Shown in pieces: positions 52,658-61,796 of a DNA stretch of 64,000 bases. Source of the stretch: Bacteroidota bacterium (GTDB taxonomy: Bacteria; Bacteroidota; Ignavibacteria; Kapaibacteriales; Kapaibacteriaceae). Below the pieces are notes generated by a model. It was not told where the DNA came from, did no database searches, and worked only from the letters and a program-made list of their open reading frames with translations. The stretch is from positions 1 through 64,000 of the forward strand of contig JAFDZT010000001.1 in the NCBI GenBank assembly GCA_018266735.1. The letters are read 5' to 3'. The position numbers and the translations under genes are program-made. Position 1 is the stretch's first letter, and every line of letters begins with the position of its first letter.

Positions 52658-55084
52658 TTATTTGGTAAAGTTCGCGAGCCGATCACGTTTCCAACCGGTC
52701 TCGGTTCGTGCAGATGCCACGGTGCGGATGAGGGCTGCGTACTGTGTTTGTGCCCGAAAATGTTCCAAAACGGACGTGGCCGGACCGGAAAGTCGGTCGT
52801 TGAACGACACCACGGCGTCAAGAAGATTCGTAACCGCCTGCAGAGGAAGGAGGTTGCAGCGACGGAGCGCCTCGAAGGCGTTCTGGCGGGTTCGAAACTC
52901 AAAGGCCCGACTGCCATAGTCCACCAGTTCCTGTAGAGCCGCCGAGTCTCCGTCGGCGATCTTCACCTCAAGCCAGGCGATCCGCATCCGCTCATGCATG
53001 CCGTGATCGTTCTTCGTCGCGTCAAGATATCCGGCCTTCCCATCGGGAAAGGATGCGCATAGCTTTGTAAGTGCATTTTGTTCAACCACATACGACGAAT
53101 CGCGCAAGAGGGGCTCCACTGCGGATCGCATGGCGGCCGGAATGGTCGGGAAGGCGGCAAGGGCGGCGGAACGGACGTCGGCAGAACGGTCGGACAGGCC
53201 GCGTGTGACAATGGCCACGGACTCCTCGCTTATTCCGAGATCCACGGCCTGCTGCACAGCCTCCACTCGCATGGCGGAGAACGACTCGTTCGACATCACA
53301 TCTCGCAAGAGCGCCATCCGCTCCGTCCGGTGCGTTGCATCGCCCCGCAAGGACTCCAGCGCATCGAACCGGTCGATCATGTGCGGCGCTTTGCGCGCCT
53401 GCAGCAGACGCTCGTCGAACGACTTGTCGAAGGTGACCTTCTTGATCACCACCGATGCAGGGTCAAAGAGAACGAAGCCGATCTTGCGTTTTCCCGGATT
53501 GGGGACGTCGACGATGGTTCGCTGCCCTTCCACCATGGCCCGTACCGAGTCCTTGCCCCCATCCGTATAATGAACCTCGACTGGAATGGGCATGGTGAAA
53601 TAGCCGACGACGCCGTCGACGTCGTGGATCTGGTCGATCAAGACGAGGGTCGACGCCATGCCACCCTTCTCCACGGCTTGATACGATACCTTGTAATGGG
53701 GCTCTCCACCCTTGTACAGCCATTCATCAAAGAACCAGGTTGGCGTAAGACCGAGAGTGTCCTGGAATGAGAGCAGGAGGTCGTTGGTCTCGACGTTGCC
53801 ATAGGCGTGATGCTTGAGGTAGTGCTGGATGACGCGCCGTACCTGCTCTTCGCCAAACGTGTGACGCATCATGTCGATCACGGCGGCGCCCTTCGGATAG
53901 ACCCTCGAGGTGCCGGCCTTCGGATGGACGATGGGAAGTCTGTCCTTCTCGCTGGCGGCCAGCGCGGCCTTGTGCATTCCCCGTCGGCCCCATTCATAGG
54001 CCGCTTCGCCTTGTGTGCGTCGTTTGAAGAGATGCGGATAGAACGTTGCATAGCTCTCCTGCAGCCACGTTCCCTTGTTGCTGCGCGCTGTGATCAGATC
54101 GCCGAACCATTGGTGTGTGAGCTCGTGGACGTTCACGTCGACGTAGTTCCGGTCGATGAAGGCCCGCGCATCCACGTGGTAGAAGTCTCCGAACACCGTT
54201 GCAGTGGTGTTCTCCATGGCACCAAAGATGAAGTCCTGCACGGGGATCTGGGAATACGATTCCCACGGGTACGGAATGCCGATCTCCTCTTCGAGGAAGT
54301 TCATGGCCTCGGCGCTCTGCGTATAGGTTGGCCCCACACGATCGTGCCACTCGGGGTAGTAGTAGAGATGCAGAGGCACGCCGCTCTTGGCGGTGCGTTC
54401 CTCAATGCCATACTTGCCGATACCGATCATGACGAGGTACGAGGCATGCGGATGCGTCATGCGGTAGTGCCAGGTGCGGGTCCCATCGGAATTGTCGACG
54501 ACGCTGATCTTGGTGCCATTGGAGAGCACCTCGTAGGCGCGGTCGAACGTGACGATGGTCTCGGTGATCATCTTGTCGTTCATCTCGTCGTACAACGGCA
54601 CCCAATGGCGATTGTCGATGGCCTGCCCTTGCGTCCAGATCTGTGTTCGTGCGCGATGTGTGGGATCGTCCCAGCCGGTGAAGTACAGTCCACGGCGCGG
54701 CGATGCCTCATACGTGAACGACACACTATCCGTGCGGTCCCAACGCAGCCATGGCTCGGGATAGACGATCACAGAGGTGTCGGTGGACCGAAAACGAACA
54801 GGCTTCGCGTCGAGCGTGGCCTGCTTGATGGAAATGTCGATGGCGTCGAAGACGATGGAATCGACGCGTTGCCGGAGGACGCGGAAGACGTGCGTGACCC
54901 GGCCTTTCACGAGTCCGCTCTCCGGAGAGAAGCGCACATCGATGGTCATGCGCAGCATGTCTACGGGATGTTCGCGCGGCTCACCCGCAGGGTCGACCAT
55001 GCGTGTCTCGGTATGGAAAAACGGTTGGGCACTTGCCAACGTCGCCAAACTGACGAGCGTCACGAGAGAGAGGAGTATTCGCAT
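52658..55084 (-). CDS. M1-family zinc metallopeptidase, exported
   Basis: An 808-residue aminopeptidase-type protein with signal peptide (RILLSLVTLVSLATLASAQ). The M1 signatures are present: GAMEN (288-292), the zinc motif HELTHQW (320-326), then the third ligand Glu at ~343 in WLQESYAT. The C-terminal ~250 residues contain HEAT-like helical repeats (SDRSADVRSAALAAFPTI). It cleaves N-terminal residues from peptides in the periplasm or outside. A TATCTTTG element ends 4 nt before this ATG, supporting the start and implying a leaderless mRNA. Confidence 0.93.
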   Translation of the reverse strand: MRILLSLVTLVSLATLASAQPFFHTETRMVDPAGEPREHPVDMLRMTIDVRFSPESGLVKGRVTHVFRVLRQRVDSIVFDAIDISIKQATLDAKPVRFRSTDTSVIVYPEPWLRWDRTDSVSFTYEASPRRGLYFTGWDDPTHRARTQIWTQGQAIDNRHWVPLYDEMNDKMITETIVTFDRAYEVLSNGTKISVVDNSDGTRTWHYRMTHPHASYLVMIGIGKYGIEERTAKSGVPLHLYYYPEWHDRVGPTYTQSAEAMNFLEEEIGIPYPWESYSQIPVQDFIFGAMENTTATVFGDFYHVDARAFIDRNYVDVNVHELTHQWFGDLITARSNKGTWLQESYATFYPHLFKRRTQGEAAYEWGRRGMHKAALAASEKDRLPIVHPKAGTSRVYPKGAAVIDMMRHTFGEEQVRRVIQHYLKHHAYGNVETNDLLLSFQDTLGLTPTWFFDEWLYKGGEPHYKVSYQAVEKGGMASTLVLIDQIHDVDGVVGYFTMPIPVEVHYTDGGKDSVRAMVEGQRTIVDVPNPGKRKIGFVLFDPASVVIKKVTFDKSFDERLLQARKAPHMIDRFDALESLRGDATHRTERMALLRDVMSNESFSAMRVEAVQQAVDLGISEESVAIVTRGLSDRSADVRSAALAAFPTIPAAMRSAVEPLLRDSSYVVEQNALTKLCASFPDGKAGYLDATKNDHGMHERMRIAWLEVKIADGDSAALQELVDYGSRAFEFRTRQNAFEALRRCNLLPLQAVTNLLDAVVSFNDRLSGPATSVLEHFRAQTQYAALIRTVASARTETGWKRDRLANFTK

Positions 55085-55088
55085 CCGA

Positions 55089-55096
55089 CAAAGATA
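55089..55096 (-). promoter_or_regulatory. TAnnTTTG promoter element 4 nt before the M1 peptidase start
   Basis: TATCTTTG, then tcgg and the ATG on the minus strand. It lies in a 43-bp divergent gap shared with crcB. Confidence 0.5.
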
Positions 55097-55127
55097 ACAG
55101 TGAGCATCACGAGTGATATATTCCGCA

Positions 55128-55508
55128 ATGCATTGGTCTCTCCTCTCAGTGATGGCCGGAGGCGCCATCGGAAGCGGTCTCCGTTTCATGGTGGGTCTTG
55201 CCGTGCCCATGTCAGCAGGCCGGTTCCCGATCACCACCCTTGCCATCAACGTGGTGGGCAGTTTCGTACTCGGCGTTGTAAGTGCGATGGCCGCACGCAC
55301 GACGGTGCTGAACCGCGAGCTCACGCTCTTTCTTGGCGCCGGACTGTGCGGCGGCTTCACCACGTTCAGTACGTTCAGCGTCGAGTTGATCTCGATGTGG
55401 GAACTGGACAGAGTATGGCCTATGTTGGCCTATGCCTTGGCAAGTCTGGTGGGCGGCTTCCTTGCAGCCCTCCTTGGCATTTCCGTTGTTTCCTCGCTTA
55501 CACGATGA
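55128..55508 (+). CDS. crcB: Fluoride channel CrcB/Fluc
   Basis: A 126-residue four-helix membrane protein that exports fluoride as a dual-topology dimer. Hallmarks: GGAIGSGLRFMVGLAVP near the start, TTLAINVVGSFVLGVVSA and the conserved GLCGGFTTFSTFSVEL. I use the ATG at 55128 because MHWSLLSVMAGGAIGSGLRF is the usual N-terminus. No fluoride riboswitch is visible in the 43-bp upstream gap, so expression is probably not fluoride-controlled at that level. Confidence 0.95.
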   Translation: MHWSLLSVMAGGAIGSGLRFMVGLAVPMSAGRFPITTLAINVVGSFVLGVVSAMAARTTVLNRELTLFLGAGLCGGFTTFSTFSVELISMWELDRVWPMLAYALASLVGGFLAALLGISVVSSLTR

Positions 55509-55546
55509 CCTTCACCTCATCACCACACATCTCTTAGGGGTTCACC

Positions 55547-56353
55547 ATGGATACCACGACCATCACGTCGTATCTCCAGACCATTGCGCTCGAGTACGGG
55601 ATCAAGATCCTCGGCGCCTTCATTCTGTTCATGGTCGGTCGGTGGGTGATCCATGTGATCATCAACATCATTCGTAGAGCGCTCACGAAACGCGCAGTCG
55701 ACCTCACGCTTCAGCAGTACGTTGCATCGATCGTCACCGTCACGCTGAACATCCTGCTCGTGATCGCCATTCTCGCCCAGTTCGGCGTGCAAACCACATC
55801 GTTCGCGGCCATCATCGCTTCGGCCGGATTGGCCATCGGCCTTGCCTGGGGCGGACTGCTCGCCAACTTCGCTGCCGGCGCCTTCCTTCTGATCCTGCGT
55901 CCGTTCAAAGTTGGCGAAGTGATCTCGGGCGGCGGCACCACAGGTCTTGTCGAGGAGATCGGCCTCTTCACTACGACGATCATGCAGCCGGACGGAGTAC
56001 GGGCCTTTGTGGGCAACAACAAATTGTTTGGCGACAACATCCTTAACCTCTCGGCCACACCACATCGGCGTGTCGATCGCACCATGCAACTGGCAGGTGG
56101 TGTGAATGTCGACGATGCCATCGCCCGCGTGAAGGCGGCCCTTGCCACGACGCCGGGTGTGCTGGAAACACCGGCACCCGAAGTGTGGGTCGTAGACTTT
56201 TCCATGGCCGGCCCCGTCCTTGCAGTTCGTCCGTATTGCAAGCCCTCCGATTACTGGTCGGTCTACAGCAACACGAACGATGTCATCCGGCGCGTTGCCG
56301 CAGAGGCAGGATACCCTGCACCGGAGAACGCCGTTGTTGTACGACAAAGGTAG
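55547..56353 (+). CDS. mscS: Small-conductance mechanosensitive channel (MscS family)
   Basis: A 268-residue channel with three N-terminal transmembrane helices. The pore-lining helix TM3 has the family pattern GLAIGLAWGGLLANFAAGAFLLILRPFKVGEVI, followed by the beta domain (GTTGLVEEIGLFTTTIMQPDGVRAFVGNNKLFGDNILNLSATPHRRVD in outline) and a cytoplasmic vestibule domain. Length is close to E. coli MscS. It opens under membrane tension to release solutes. AGGGG precedes the ATG. Confidence 0.94.
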   Translation: MDTTTITSYLQTIALEYGIKILGAFILFMVGRWVIHVIINIIRRALTKRAVDLTLQQYVASIVTVTLNILLVIAILAQFGVQTTSFAAIIASAGLAIGLAWGGLLANFAAGAFLLILRPFKVGEVISGGGTTGLVEEIGLFTTTIMQPDGVRAFVGNNKLFGDNILNLSATPHRRVDRTMQLAGGVNVDDAIARVKAALATTPGVLETPAPEVWVVDFSMAGPVLAVRPYCKPSDYWSVYSNTNDVIRRVAAEAGYPAPENAVVVRQR

Positions 56354-56360
56354 AACGCAT

Positions 56361-57032
56361 ATGTCTCGCACCACGATCATCGGCCTTGCACTCCTGCAGT
56401 TGCTGCTCGCAGCATGCGGTGCCTCCGGCGGAAACGATTCCCCACCACCTGCAACCACCACCAAGAATTCCACTATGTCAACATCCACAACCTCGGTGGC
56501 CACCCTCGGCGGTGGTTGCTTCTGGTGTATCGAGGCCGTCTTCCAACGACTGGATGGCGTCATCAAGGTCGAGAGCGGTTACTCCGGCGGCTCCATCGCA
56601 AACCCAACCTACAAGGCCGTCTGCACCGGCACGACGGGTCATGCCGAGGTCACGCAGATCACCTTCGATCCGGCTGTGGTCTCGTATGAGGATCTTCTGC
56701 AGGTGTTCTTCGCATCGCACGATCCCACTACGTTGAACCGACAGGGCAACGATGCCGGCACACAGTATCGTAGCGTGATCTTCACACACGATGCAGAACA
56801 GGAACGCATTGCGAAGGCCTATATCGCGCAGTTGACGGCAGCGAAGACATGGCCGGACCCCATCGTGACCGAGATCACTCCCTTCAAGCACTTCTACGTG
56901 GCCGAAGACTATCATCAGGATTACTACAACCAAAATGGAACGCAGCCCTATTGCTCCTTTGTTGTGCGTCCGAAGGTCGAGAAGTTCCTGAAGATGTTTC
57001 CCGACAAAGTGAAGAGTTCCTACAAACACTGA
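56361..57032 (+). CDS. msrA: Peptide-methionine (S)-S-oxide reductase, lipoprotein form
   Basis: A 223-residue enzyme repairing oxidised Met. The start at 56361 gives a lipoprotein signal with lipobox LLLAAC (Cys19), a Ser/Thr/Pro-rich linker (20-47) and then the MsrA domain with LGGGCFWCIEAVF; Cys53 is the nucleophile. TGHAEVTQITFDP, YRSVIFTHDAEQ and EDYHQDYY are further family motifs. Most MsrA proteins are cytoplasmic; this one is predicted to act in the periplasm. First gene of a likely six-gene block to rpoN. Confidence 0.94.
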   Translation: MSRTTIIGLALLQLLLAACGASGGNDSPPPATTTKNSTMSTSTTSVATLGGGCFWCIEAVFQRLDGVIKVESGYSGGSIANPTYKAVCTGTTGHAEVTQITFDPAVVSYEDLLQVFFASHDPTTLNRQGNDAGTQYRSVIFTHDAEQERIAKAYIAQLTAAKTWPDPIVTEITPFKHFYVAEDYHQDYYNQNGTQPYCSFVVRPKVEKFLKMFPDKVKSSYKH

Positions 57033-57039
57033 TCCCCGC

Positions 57040-57885
57040 ATGCACGCTTCCCTCATCGTTCTGATCGCCATGCTCCTGATATCGCCACGTGCGCATGCAC
57101 AACATGCATGCTGCACAGCACATTCGTCTCCGTCCATGGCGATGTTCACCTCCGATCCGTCGTTCCGCAATGTCCACGACGTTCCCGAACCCTACGTGCA
57201 CAGCGCAGCTGCGGGATCGATGCAAACAGTGAAGGTGAAGGGTGGCGAGGAAGCAACGGTCTATCGCGTCGACGCGACGGGTGCTTCCACATCATACGTC
57301 CTCGTTGTGCATGAATGGTGGGGACTGAACGACCACATCAAACAGGAAGCAGACCGCATCGCGGCATCGCTTGATCACAAGGCCACCGTTATCGCCATCG
57401 ATCTCTACGATGGCAAGGTCACGACCACACGCGAGGAAGCGGCCGCGGCCATGGGTGCCGTGCGTGAAGAACGTGCACGTGCCATCATCAAGGCCGTGAT
57501 CGCATCGTGCGGACCCAAGGCACACATCGGCACTGTTGGTTGGTGCTTTGGTGGTGGATGGTCTCTCCAAGCCTCGCTCCTTGCCGCCTCACAAGCCGAT
57601 GCCTGCGTGATCTATTACGGCATGCCGGAGACGAACGTTGCCACGCTCAAGACGCTGCACGCACCGGTGCTCGGCATCTTCGCTTCGCAGGACAAGTGGA
57701 TCACACCGGCCGTGGTCGAGTCCTTCAAGGCGAACATGAAGGCCGCATCGAAGCTCCTGACCGTGAAGATGTACGACGCCGATCATGCGTTCGCCAATCC
57801 TAGCAATCCGAAGCACGACAAGACCCACGCCGAAGATGCCTATGCGGCCATGATCGAATTCTTCCGCGCTCACCTGGTGCTATGA
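57040..57885 (+). CDS. Dienelactone-hydrolase-family protein, exported
   Basis: A 281-residue alpha/beta hydrolase with signal peptide (LIVLIAMLLISPRAHAQ). The nucleophile is the Cys in GTVGWCFGGGWSL, as in dienelactone hydrolases; VVHEWWGLNDHIK is the family's oxyanion region, and LGIFASQDKWITP (Asp) and DADHAFANPSN (His) complete the triad. The mature N-terminus has HACCTAHSS, a Cys/His cluster that might bind metal. The substrate is unknown. Its stop overlaps the next start (ATGA). Confidence 0.9.
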   Translation: MHASLIVLIAMLLISPRAHAQHACCTAHSSPSMAMFTSDPSFRNVHDVPEPYVHSAAAGSMQTVKVKGGEEATVYRVDATGASTSYVLVVHEWWGLNDHIKQEADRIAASLDHKATVIAIDLYDGKVTTTREEAAAAMGAVREERARAIIKAVIASCGPKAHIGTVGWCFGGGWSLQASLLAASQADACVIYYGMPETNVATLKTLHAPVLGIFASQDKWITPAVVESFKANMKAASKLLTVKMYDADHAFANPSNPKHDKTHAEDAYAAMIEFFRAHLVL

Positions 57886-58178
57886 AACTGAAGGATCCCA
57901 ACGAACCGGATAGTGTGGTGAATCTGAAGAACTTCGGAGAACGATCCTCCCGTTTGCTGCATGCCATCGGCGTGACCACGATCTCGGAAGTGCGGGCTTT
58001 GGGAAGCGTCGAAGTCTTCGCTCGCATGCGGCGGGCAGGCTTGAACGTGTCGACCGTTGTGCTCTGGGCTCTCGAGATGGGTTTACAGGGAAGGACATAC
58101 ACCGATATCACGGAACGAGAGAAGAAAACGCTGATCAGTGAGTTGCGGTTGATCGACCCGACGTTCCGCCGTCGTTAA
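57882..58178 (+). CDS. TfoX C-terminal domain protein
   Basis: A 98-residue protein equal to a stand-alone TfoX C-terminal (helix-hairpin-helix-like) domain: VVNLKNFGERSSRLLHAIGVTTISEVRALGSVEVFARMRRAG in outline, then TVVLWALEMGLQGRTYTDITEREKKTLI. In gamma-proteobacteria TfoX/Sxy regulates competence together with an N-terminal domain, which is absent here; many stand-alone forms have unknown roles. Confidence 0.85.
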   Translation: MKLKDPNEPDSVVNLKNFGERSSRLLHAIGVTTISEVRALGSVEVFARMRRAGLNVSTVVLWALEMGLQGRTYTDITEREKKTLISELRLIDPTFRRR

Positions 58179-58186
58179 CTTGCGCG

Positions 58187-59431
58187 ATGTCCAAAACGCG
58201 CATCGTTCTGATCCTGTGCACGCTCTCGTTCGTCGCGCGCGCTGTGCTTGCCATCGTCCAACCTCCCGAAGATCTCGGTCGATACGAACAGATCACGATC
58301 GCGCGGAACATCGTCCAGGGTCATGGCTTTCGCATGAACTGGCCCTATGCGCCACTCGATAGTGCGCGCAGCGCGGCATGGGCATCCTCCCCTGCGCTCT
58401 ACCCGGGTGCCTTCATGCCTCCCGTGGTGCCGATCATCGACGCGGCCGTACTCTCGTTACCGATGTCGGAGCCGTCGAACATCAACCTGCTGCTGTTGTT
58501 GCAATGCATCGTGGGCGGTTGCATCCCGGCCCTTGTCTACGTTGCCGCACGCGCACTGCTACACAACGATCGAATTGCACTTTGGTCTGCGGGCGCATCG
58601 CTCCTCTACGTGCCGCTCTTGGTCACATCGGCCACACCCGCCGGAAGTGTCTTCTATGTTGCGGCCGGCATCGGCGCTGTGCATTGCTGCAGTGTGGCAT
58701 GGCAGCGAGGCAACTTGCTCTGGCAGCTCGGAGCAGTGTGCGGGCTTCTTTCGCTACTGCGCAGCGAGTTCCTGATCCTTGGCATCGTGTTCTGCGCCGG
58801 TGCTTGGATCCGACAACGTCGACGTGGTTGGATGGCCCTTGCGACCATGATCGTGGTCGTGGCACCGTGGACGATCCGTAATGCCGTAGAGCTCGAGCGT
58901 ATCGTACCTGTGATCACGCATCCGTATCGCGAAGTGTGGCGTGGAAACAACCCCATCGCAACGGGAAGCGGTTATGCCGCAGATGGGCGGGATATCTGGG
59001 AAGATGATCGATTCCCGTCCATCGTGCGCGCCCTCGACAGCGTGCCGATCTCACCATCGTACGAATTGGATGCCGATGCGATCTTCAAGCGCGAGGTCAT
59101 GGCCTTCGTTTCGGCGAACCCGCTCGCCGCACTCAAGCTGTCGATGAAGAAAGTGGCCATGCTGTGGAGCATCGATGTCTACTATCCGAAGGCGCGGCAT
59201 CCGCTCTACATCATCCCAACACTTGCGTTGCTTGCCGTGTTCGCAGGATCGATGGTGGTGGTCGTGAAGCGGAAGATGATCGGCCTTGCCGCCCTTCTTC
59301 CCTACGTGCTCTTTTGGGTCTACTATTCGGCCGTGGTGGGGGCAACGTATATGCTGCCTCGATATCAAGTTTTTATCCTAGCAACAACAATGCCATTTGT
59401 GGGAATTTTTCTCACTAAATTCCGTCGATGA
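58187..59431 (+). CDS. GT39/ArnT-like membrane glycosyltransferase
   Basis: A 414-residue polytopic membrane protein with about 9-10 hydrophobic segments. The first luminal loop carries the acidic motif region EDLGRYEQITIARNIVQGHGFRMNW seen in polyprenyl-phosphate-sugar transferases, and the last helices contain the ATYMLPRYQVF motif. The family transfers sugars from lipid carriers to lipids or proteins in the periplasm. Which sugar and acceptor cannot be inferred. The stop overlaps the next start (ATGA). Confidence 0.85.
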   Translation: MSKTRIVLILCTLSFVARAVLAIVQPPEDLGRYEQITIARNIVQGHGFRMNWPYAPLDSARSAAWASSPALYPGAFMPPVVPIIDAAVLSLPMSEPSNINLLLLLQCIVGGCIPALVYVAARALLHNDRIALWSAGASLLYVPLLVTSATPAGSVFYVAAGIGAVHCCSVAWQRGNLLWQLGAVCGLLSLLRSEFLILGIVFCAGAWIRQRRRGWMALATMIVVVAPWTIRNAVELERIVPVITHPYREVWRGNNPIATGSGYAADGRDIWEDDRFPSIVRALDSVPISPSYELDADAIFKREVMAFVSANPLAALKLSMKKVAMLWSIDVYYPKARHPLYIIPTLALLAVFAGSMVVVVKRKMIGLAALLPYVLFWVYYSAVVGATYMLPRYQVFILATTMPFVGIFLTKFRR

Positions 59432-59979
59432 TATCCATCGACCACCTTCTTGTCGACGAGCGCGTTCTCTCCTCCCATTTTGCCTGCGATGTGGCAACGT
59501 GCAAGGGTGCGTGCTGCACACTGTCCGGCGGACATGGTGCTCCCGTGCTCGACGCAGAGGTGGACGACATCGTGAACGCCACACCAACGGCGCTGAAGTA
59601 CCTCGACCAACGTTCGCGCAACATCCTTGCAACACAGGGCGGCATCGAAGGGCACGAGGGTTCCTATTCCACGCGGTGCATCGACGATAGCGATTGCGTG
59701 TATGTGTTCTACGAGAACGACATCGCCAAGTGCGCGCTCGAGAAGGCCTATCACAATGGTGAGCATGGTTTTCGCAAGCCGTTGTCGTGCCATCTGTTCC
59801 CGATCCGCATTGCGAACTTTGGTGGACCGTATCTCTACTACGACGAATTCGAAGAATGCGAACCCGGCCGTGCACTCGGTGCCGAGATCAAGCTTCCGCT
59901 GGTCGAGGCCGTGAAGGATGCGTTGGTGCGGGCATTTGGCGAAGAGACCTATGAACGTTTGCGTGCCTCGGTAGAATGA
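59428..59979 (+). CDS. DUF3109 Cys-rich protein
   Basis: A 183-residue protein with DUF3109 signatures: an opening LLVDERVLSSHFACDVATCKGACCTLSGGHGAPVL (in outline) with a CX4CX3CC cluster, then CIDDSDCVYVFYENDIAKCALEKAY, KPLSCHLFPIRI and FEECEPGR. The Cys pattern resembles the YkgJ/zinc- or iron-chelating family. It is probably cytoplasmic and metal-binding. It overlaps genes on both sides by 4 bp, showing tight coupling to rpoN. Confidence 0.9.
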   Translation: MISIDHLLVDERVLSSHFACDVATCKGACCTLSGGHGAPVLDAEVDDIVNATPTALKYLDQRSRNILATQGGIEGHEGSYSTRCIDDSDCVYVFYENDIAKCALEKAYHNGEHGFRKPLSCHLFPIRIANFGGPYLYYDEFEECEPGRALGAEIKLPLVEAVKDALVRAFGEETYERLRASVE

Positions 59980-61607
59980 AGCTCGGGTTATCACTCCAGA
60001 CCTCGCTGTTGCAGACGCTCACGCCGCAACAGATCCAGTATCTCAAGTTGTTGCAACTCCCTGCCATGCAGATGGAGCAGCACGTGCGTGCCGAGATGGA
60101 GAACAACCCCATGCTCGAAGAGGCCATCGACGATGCCGATATGGCGTACGAGGCGGAACAGTCGCGCGGACAAGAGTCGACAGACTTCACAGCACCGCAA
60201 CGCGACGATGCTCCTTCGACGAGTTCATTCGAAACGCCTTCGCAAGAGACACCCGTTAGTGACCTCGCATCGGAGTTCGACCCCAAGGATGCATTTGAGT
60301 TCTACAAACTCATCTGGGGCGAGGACCCTTCGTCTGGTCGTGCCGCAGATGCACCATACGACGACGATGACGATGAGACCGAGAGCATGGTCTTCAAGGA
60401 CACACCGTCCTTCACCGACGACCTGTTCGAGCAATTGCGTTTCCTGCCCATGTCGCACGAGGAGCGATTCCTTGCACAACAGATCGTTGGCAACGTCGAC
60501 ACGGACGGATATCTGCGTCGCGATCTGAACGAGATCATCGAAGAGACGAACACGATGATCGCAGAACACAACATTGCCTTGAGTGCGCCGGCCATGCTCG
60601 GCACCACGATGCATGCCACGATGACGGCAGCGTTGATCAACGACATTGACGAGCCACTCGAGCAAGTGCATCGCAAGCAGGCGGAGGTGGTGCTCAAGAA
60701 GATCCAGTCGCTCGATCCTCCGGGCGTTGCATCGCGCACCGTGCAAGAATGTCTGCTCGCACAACTGCGTGCGCTGCCAAAGCTCAACGCCGCGCAAAAG
60801 CTTGCCGTTGCCGTGCTCACGGACACGTACGATGCCTTTGCGATGAAGCACTATCACGTGATCGAGCGCACGCTTGGCGTCACGTCCGACTACTTGCGCG
60901 AGGCCATCGAGGTCATCCGCTCGTTGAACCCACGTCCGGGTGGCGGCACATTCGGACAAGAAATGAACACGGTCGCTCCCGACTTCATTGTGGAGCGCGA
61001 TGAAGAGCTCGACGACTTCATCGTGACCGTGAACGACTCTCGACTTCCGGCACTTCGTGTGTCCACGGCCTACGAGCGCCTGAAGAAGGAAGCACGCTAC
61101 CGCAAGTTCAACAAGGAAACACGCGAGTGGCTGCGCAAGAAGTATGAGGATGCGAAGTTCCTCATCCAGGCCATCCGTCAACGCAAGAGCACCATGCTTC
61201 GCGTGATGACGGCCATTGTTGCTCTGCAGGAAGATTTCTTCCGTCACGGCCCCGCCGCCCTCAAGCCCCTCATCTACAGAGATGTAAGCGAGGTGGCAGG
61301 GATGGACATCTCCACCATCTGTCGCATCGTCAACGGCAAGTATGTTGTGACGGAGTTCGGCACGTTCGAGCTGAAGTATTTCTTCAGCGAGAGCCTGCTC
61401 ACCGATGAAGGTGAAGAGATCAGTACGCGCATCATCAAGCAGAAGATCAAGGACATGATCGATGCCGAGTCGAAGGTCAAACCATTGAGCGACGACAAAC
61501 TCGCCAAGGACCTCAAGAAGCTCGGCTATAACGTTGCCCGTCGCACCGTTGCCAAGTACCGGGAGCAACTGCGCATCCCCGTCGCCCGCCTCCGACGTGA
61601 ACTGTAA
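59976..61607 (+). CDS. rpoN: RNA polymerase sigma-54 factor
   Basis: A 543-residue sigma factor. Region I (1-50; LQTSLLQTLTPQQIQYLKLLQLPAMQMEQHV in outline) contacts activators, region II is a variable acidic linker (~55-145; DDDDDE near 130), and region III includes the core-binding domain and HTH (SEVAGMDISTICRIVNGKYV). The RpoN box is complete (ARRTVAKYRE, near residue 523). It directs -24/-12 promoters and needs AAA+ activators, none of which is in this window. Last gene of the block. Confidence 0.98.
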   Translation: MKLGLSLQTSLLQTLTPQQIQYLKLLQLPAMQMEQHVRAEMENNPMLEEAIDDADMAYEAEQSRGQESTDFTAPQRDDAPSTSSFETPSQETPVSDLASEFDPKDAFEFYKLIWGEDPSSGRAADAPYDDDDDETESMVFKDTPSFTDDLFEQLRFLPMSHEERFLAQQIVGNVDTDGYLRRDLNEIIEETNTMIAEHNIALSAPAMLGTTMHATMTAALINDIDEPLEQVHRKQAEVVLKKIQSLDPPGVASRTVQECLLAQLRALPKLNAAQKLAVAVLTDTYDAFAMKHYHVIERTLGVTSDYLREAIEVIRSLNPRPGGGTFGQEMNTVAPDFIVERDEELDDFIVTVNDSRLPALRVSTAYERLKKEARYRKFNKETREWLRKKYEDAKFLIQAIRQRKSTMLRVMTAIVALQEDFFRHGPAALKPLIYRDVSEVAGMDISTICRIVNGKYVVTEFGTFELKYFFSESLLTDEGEEISTRIIKQKIKDMIDAESKVKPLSDDKLAKDLKKLGYNVARRTVAKYREQLRIPVARLRREL

Positions 61608-61796
61608 GTAGCGTCACAGAATACCCCGACGTATCCCCTACACCGTGCGCGCACCCTTTCACGAGCACGAGTGATGGCCATGTCCATGTCCGTATGTGAC
61701 ATTCAACGTTGGATCGTACAGAGCAGTATGACAGTATACGGCAGAGTCAGTGCCGTACCATCGTGGGGTCCAGGAGAAGCTCACTCATCCTACCCC

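Noticed and set aside
55085..55127. Fluoride riboswitch before crcB
   Set aside because: The gap is only 43 bp, is shared with a divergent promoter, and lacks the conserved pseudoknot sequence.
53807..55537. 576-codon plus-strand open frame
   Set aside because: It is antisense to the M1 peptidase and crosses into crcB. His/Arg/Gly-rich composition without domains is typical of shadows in G+C-rich coding DNA.
60225..61568. 447-codon minus-strand open frame
   Set aside because: Antisense to rpoN, which has complete family motifs on the other strand.
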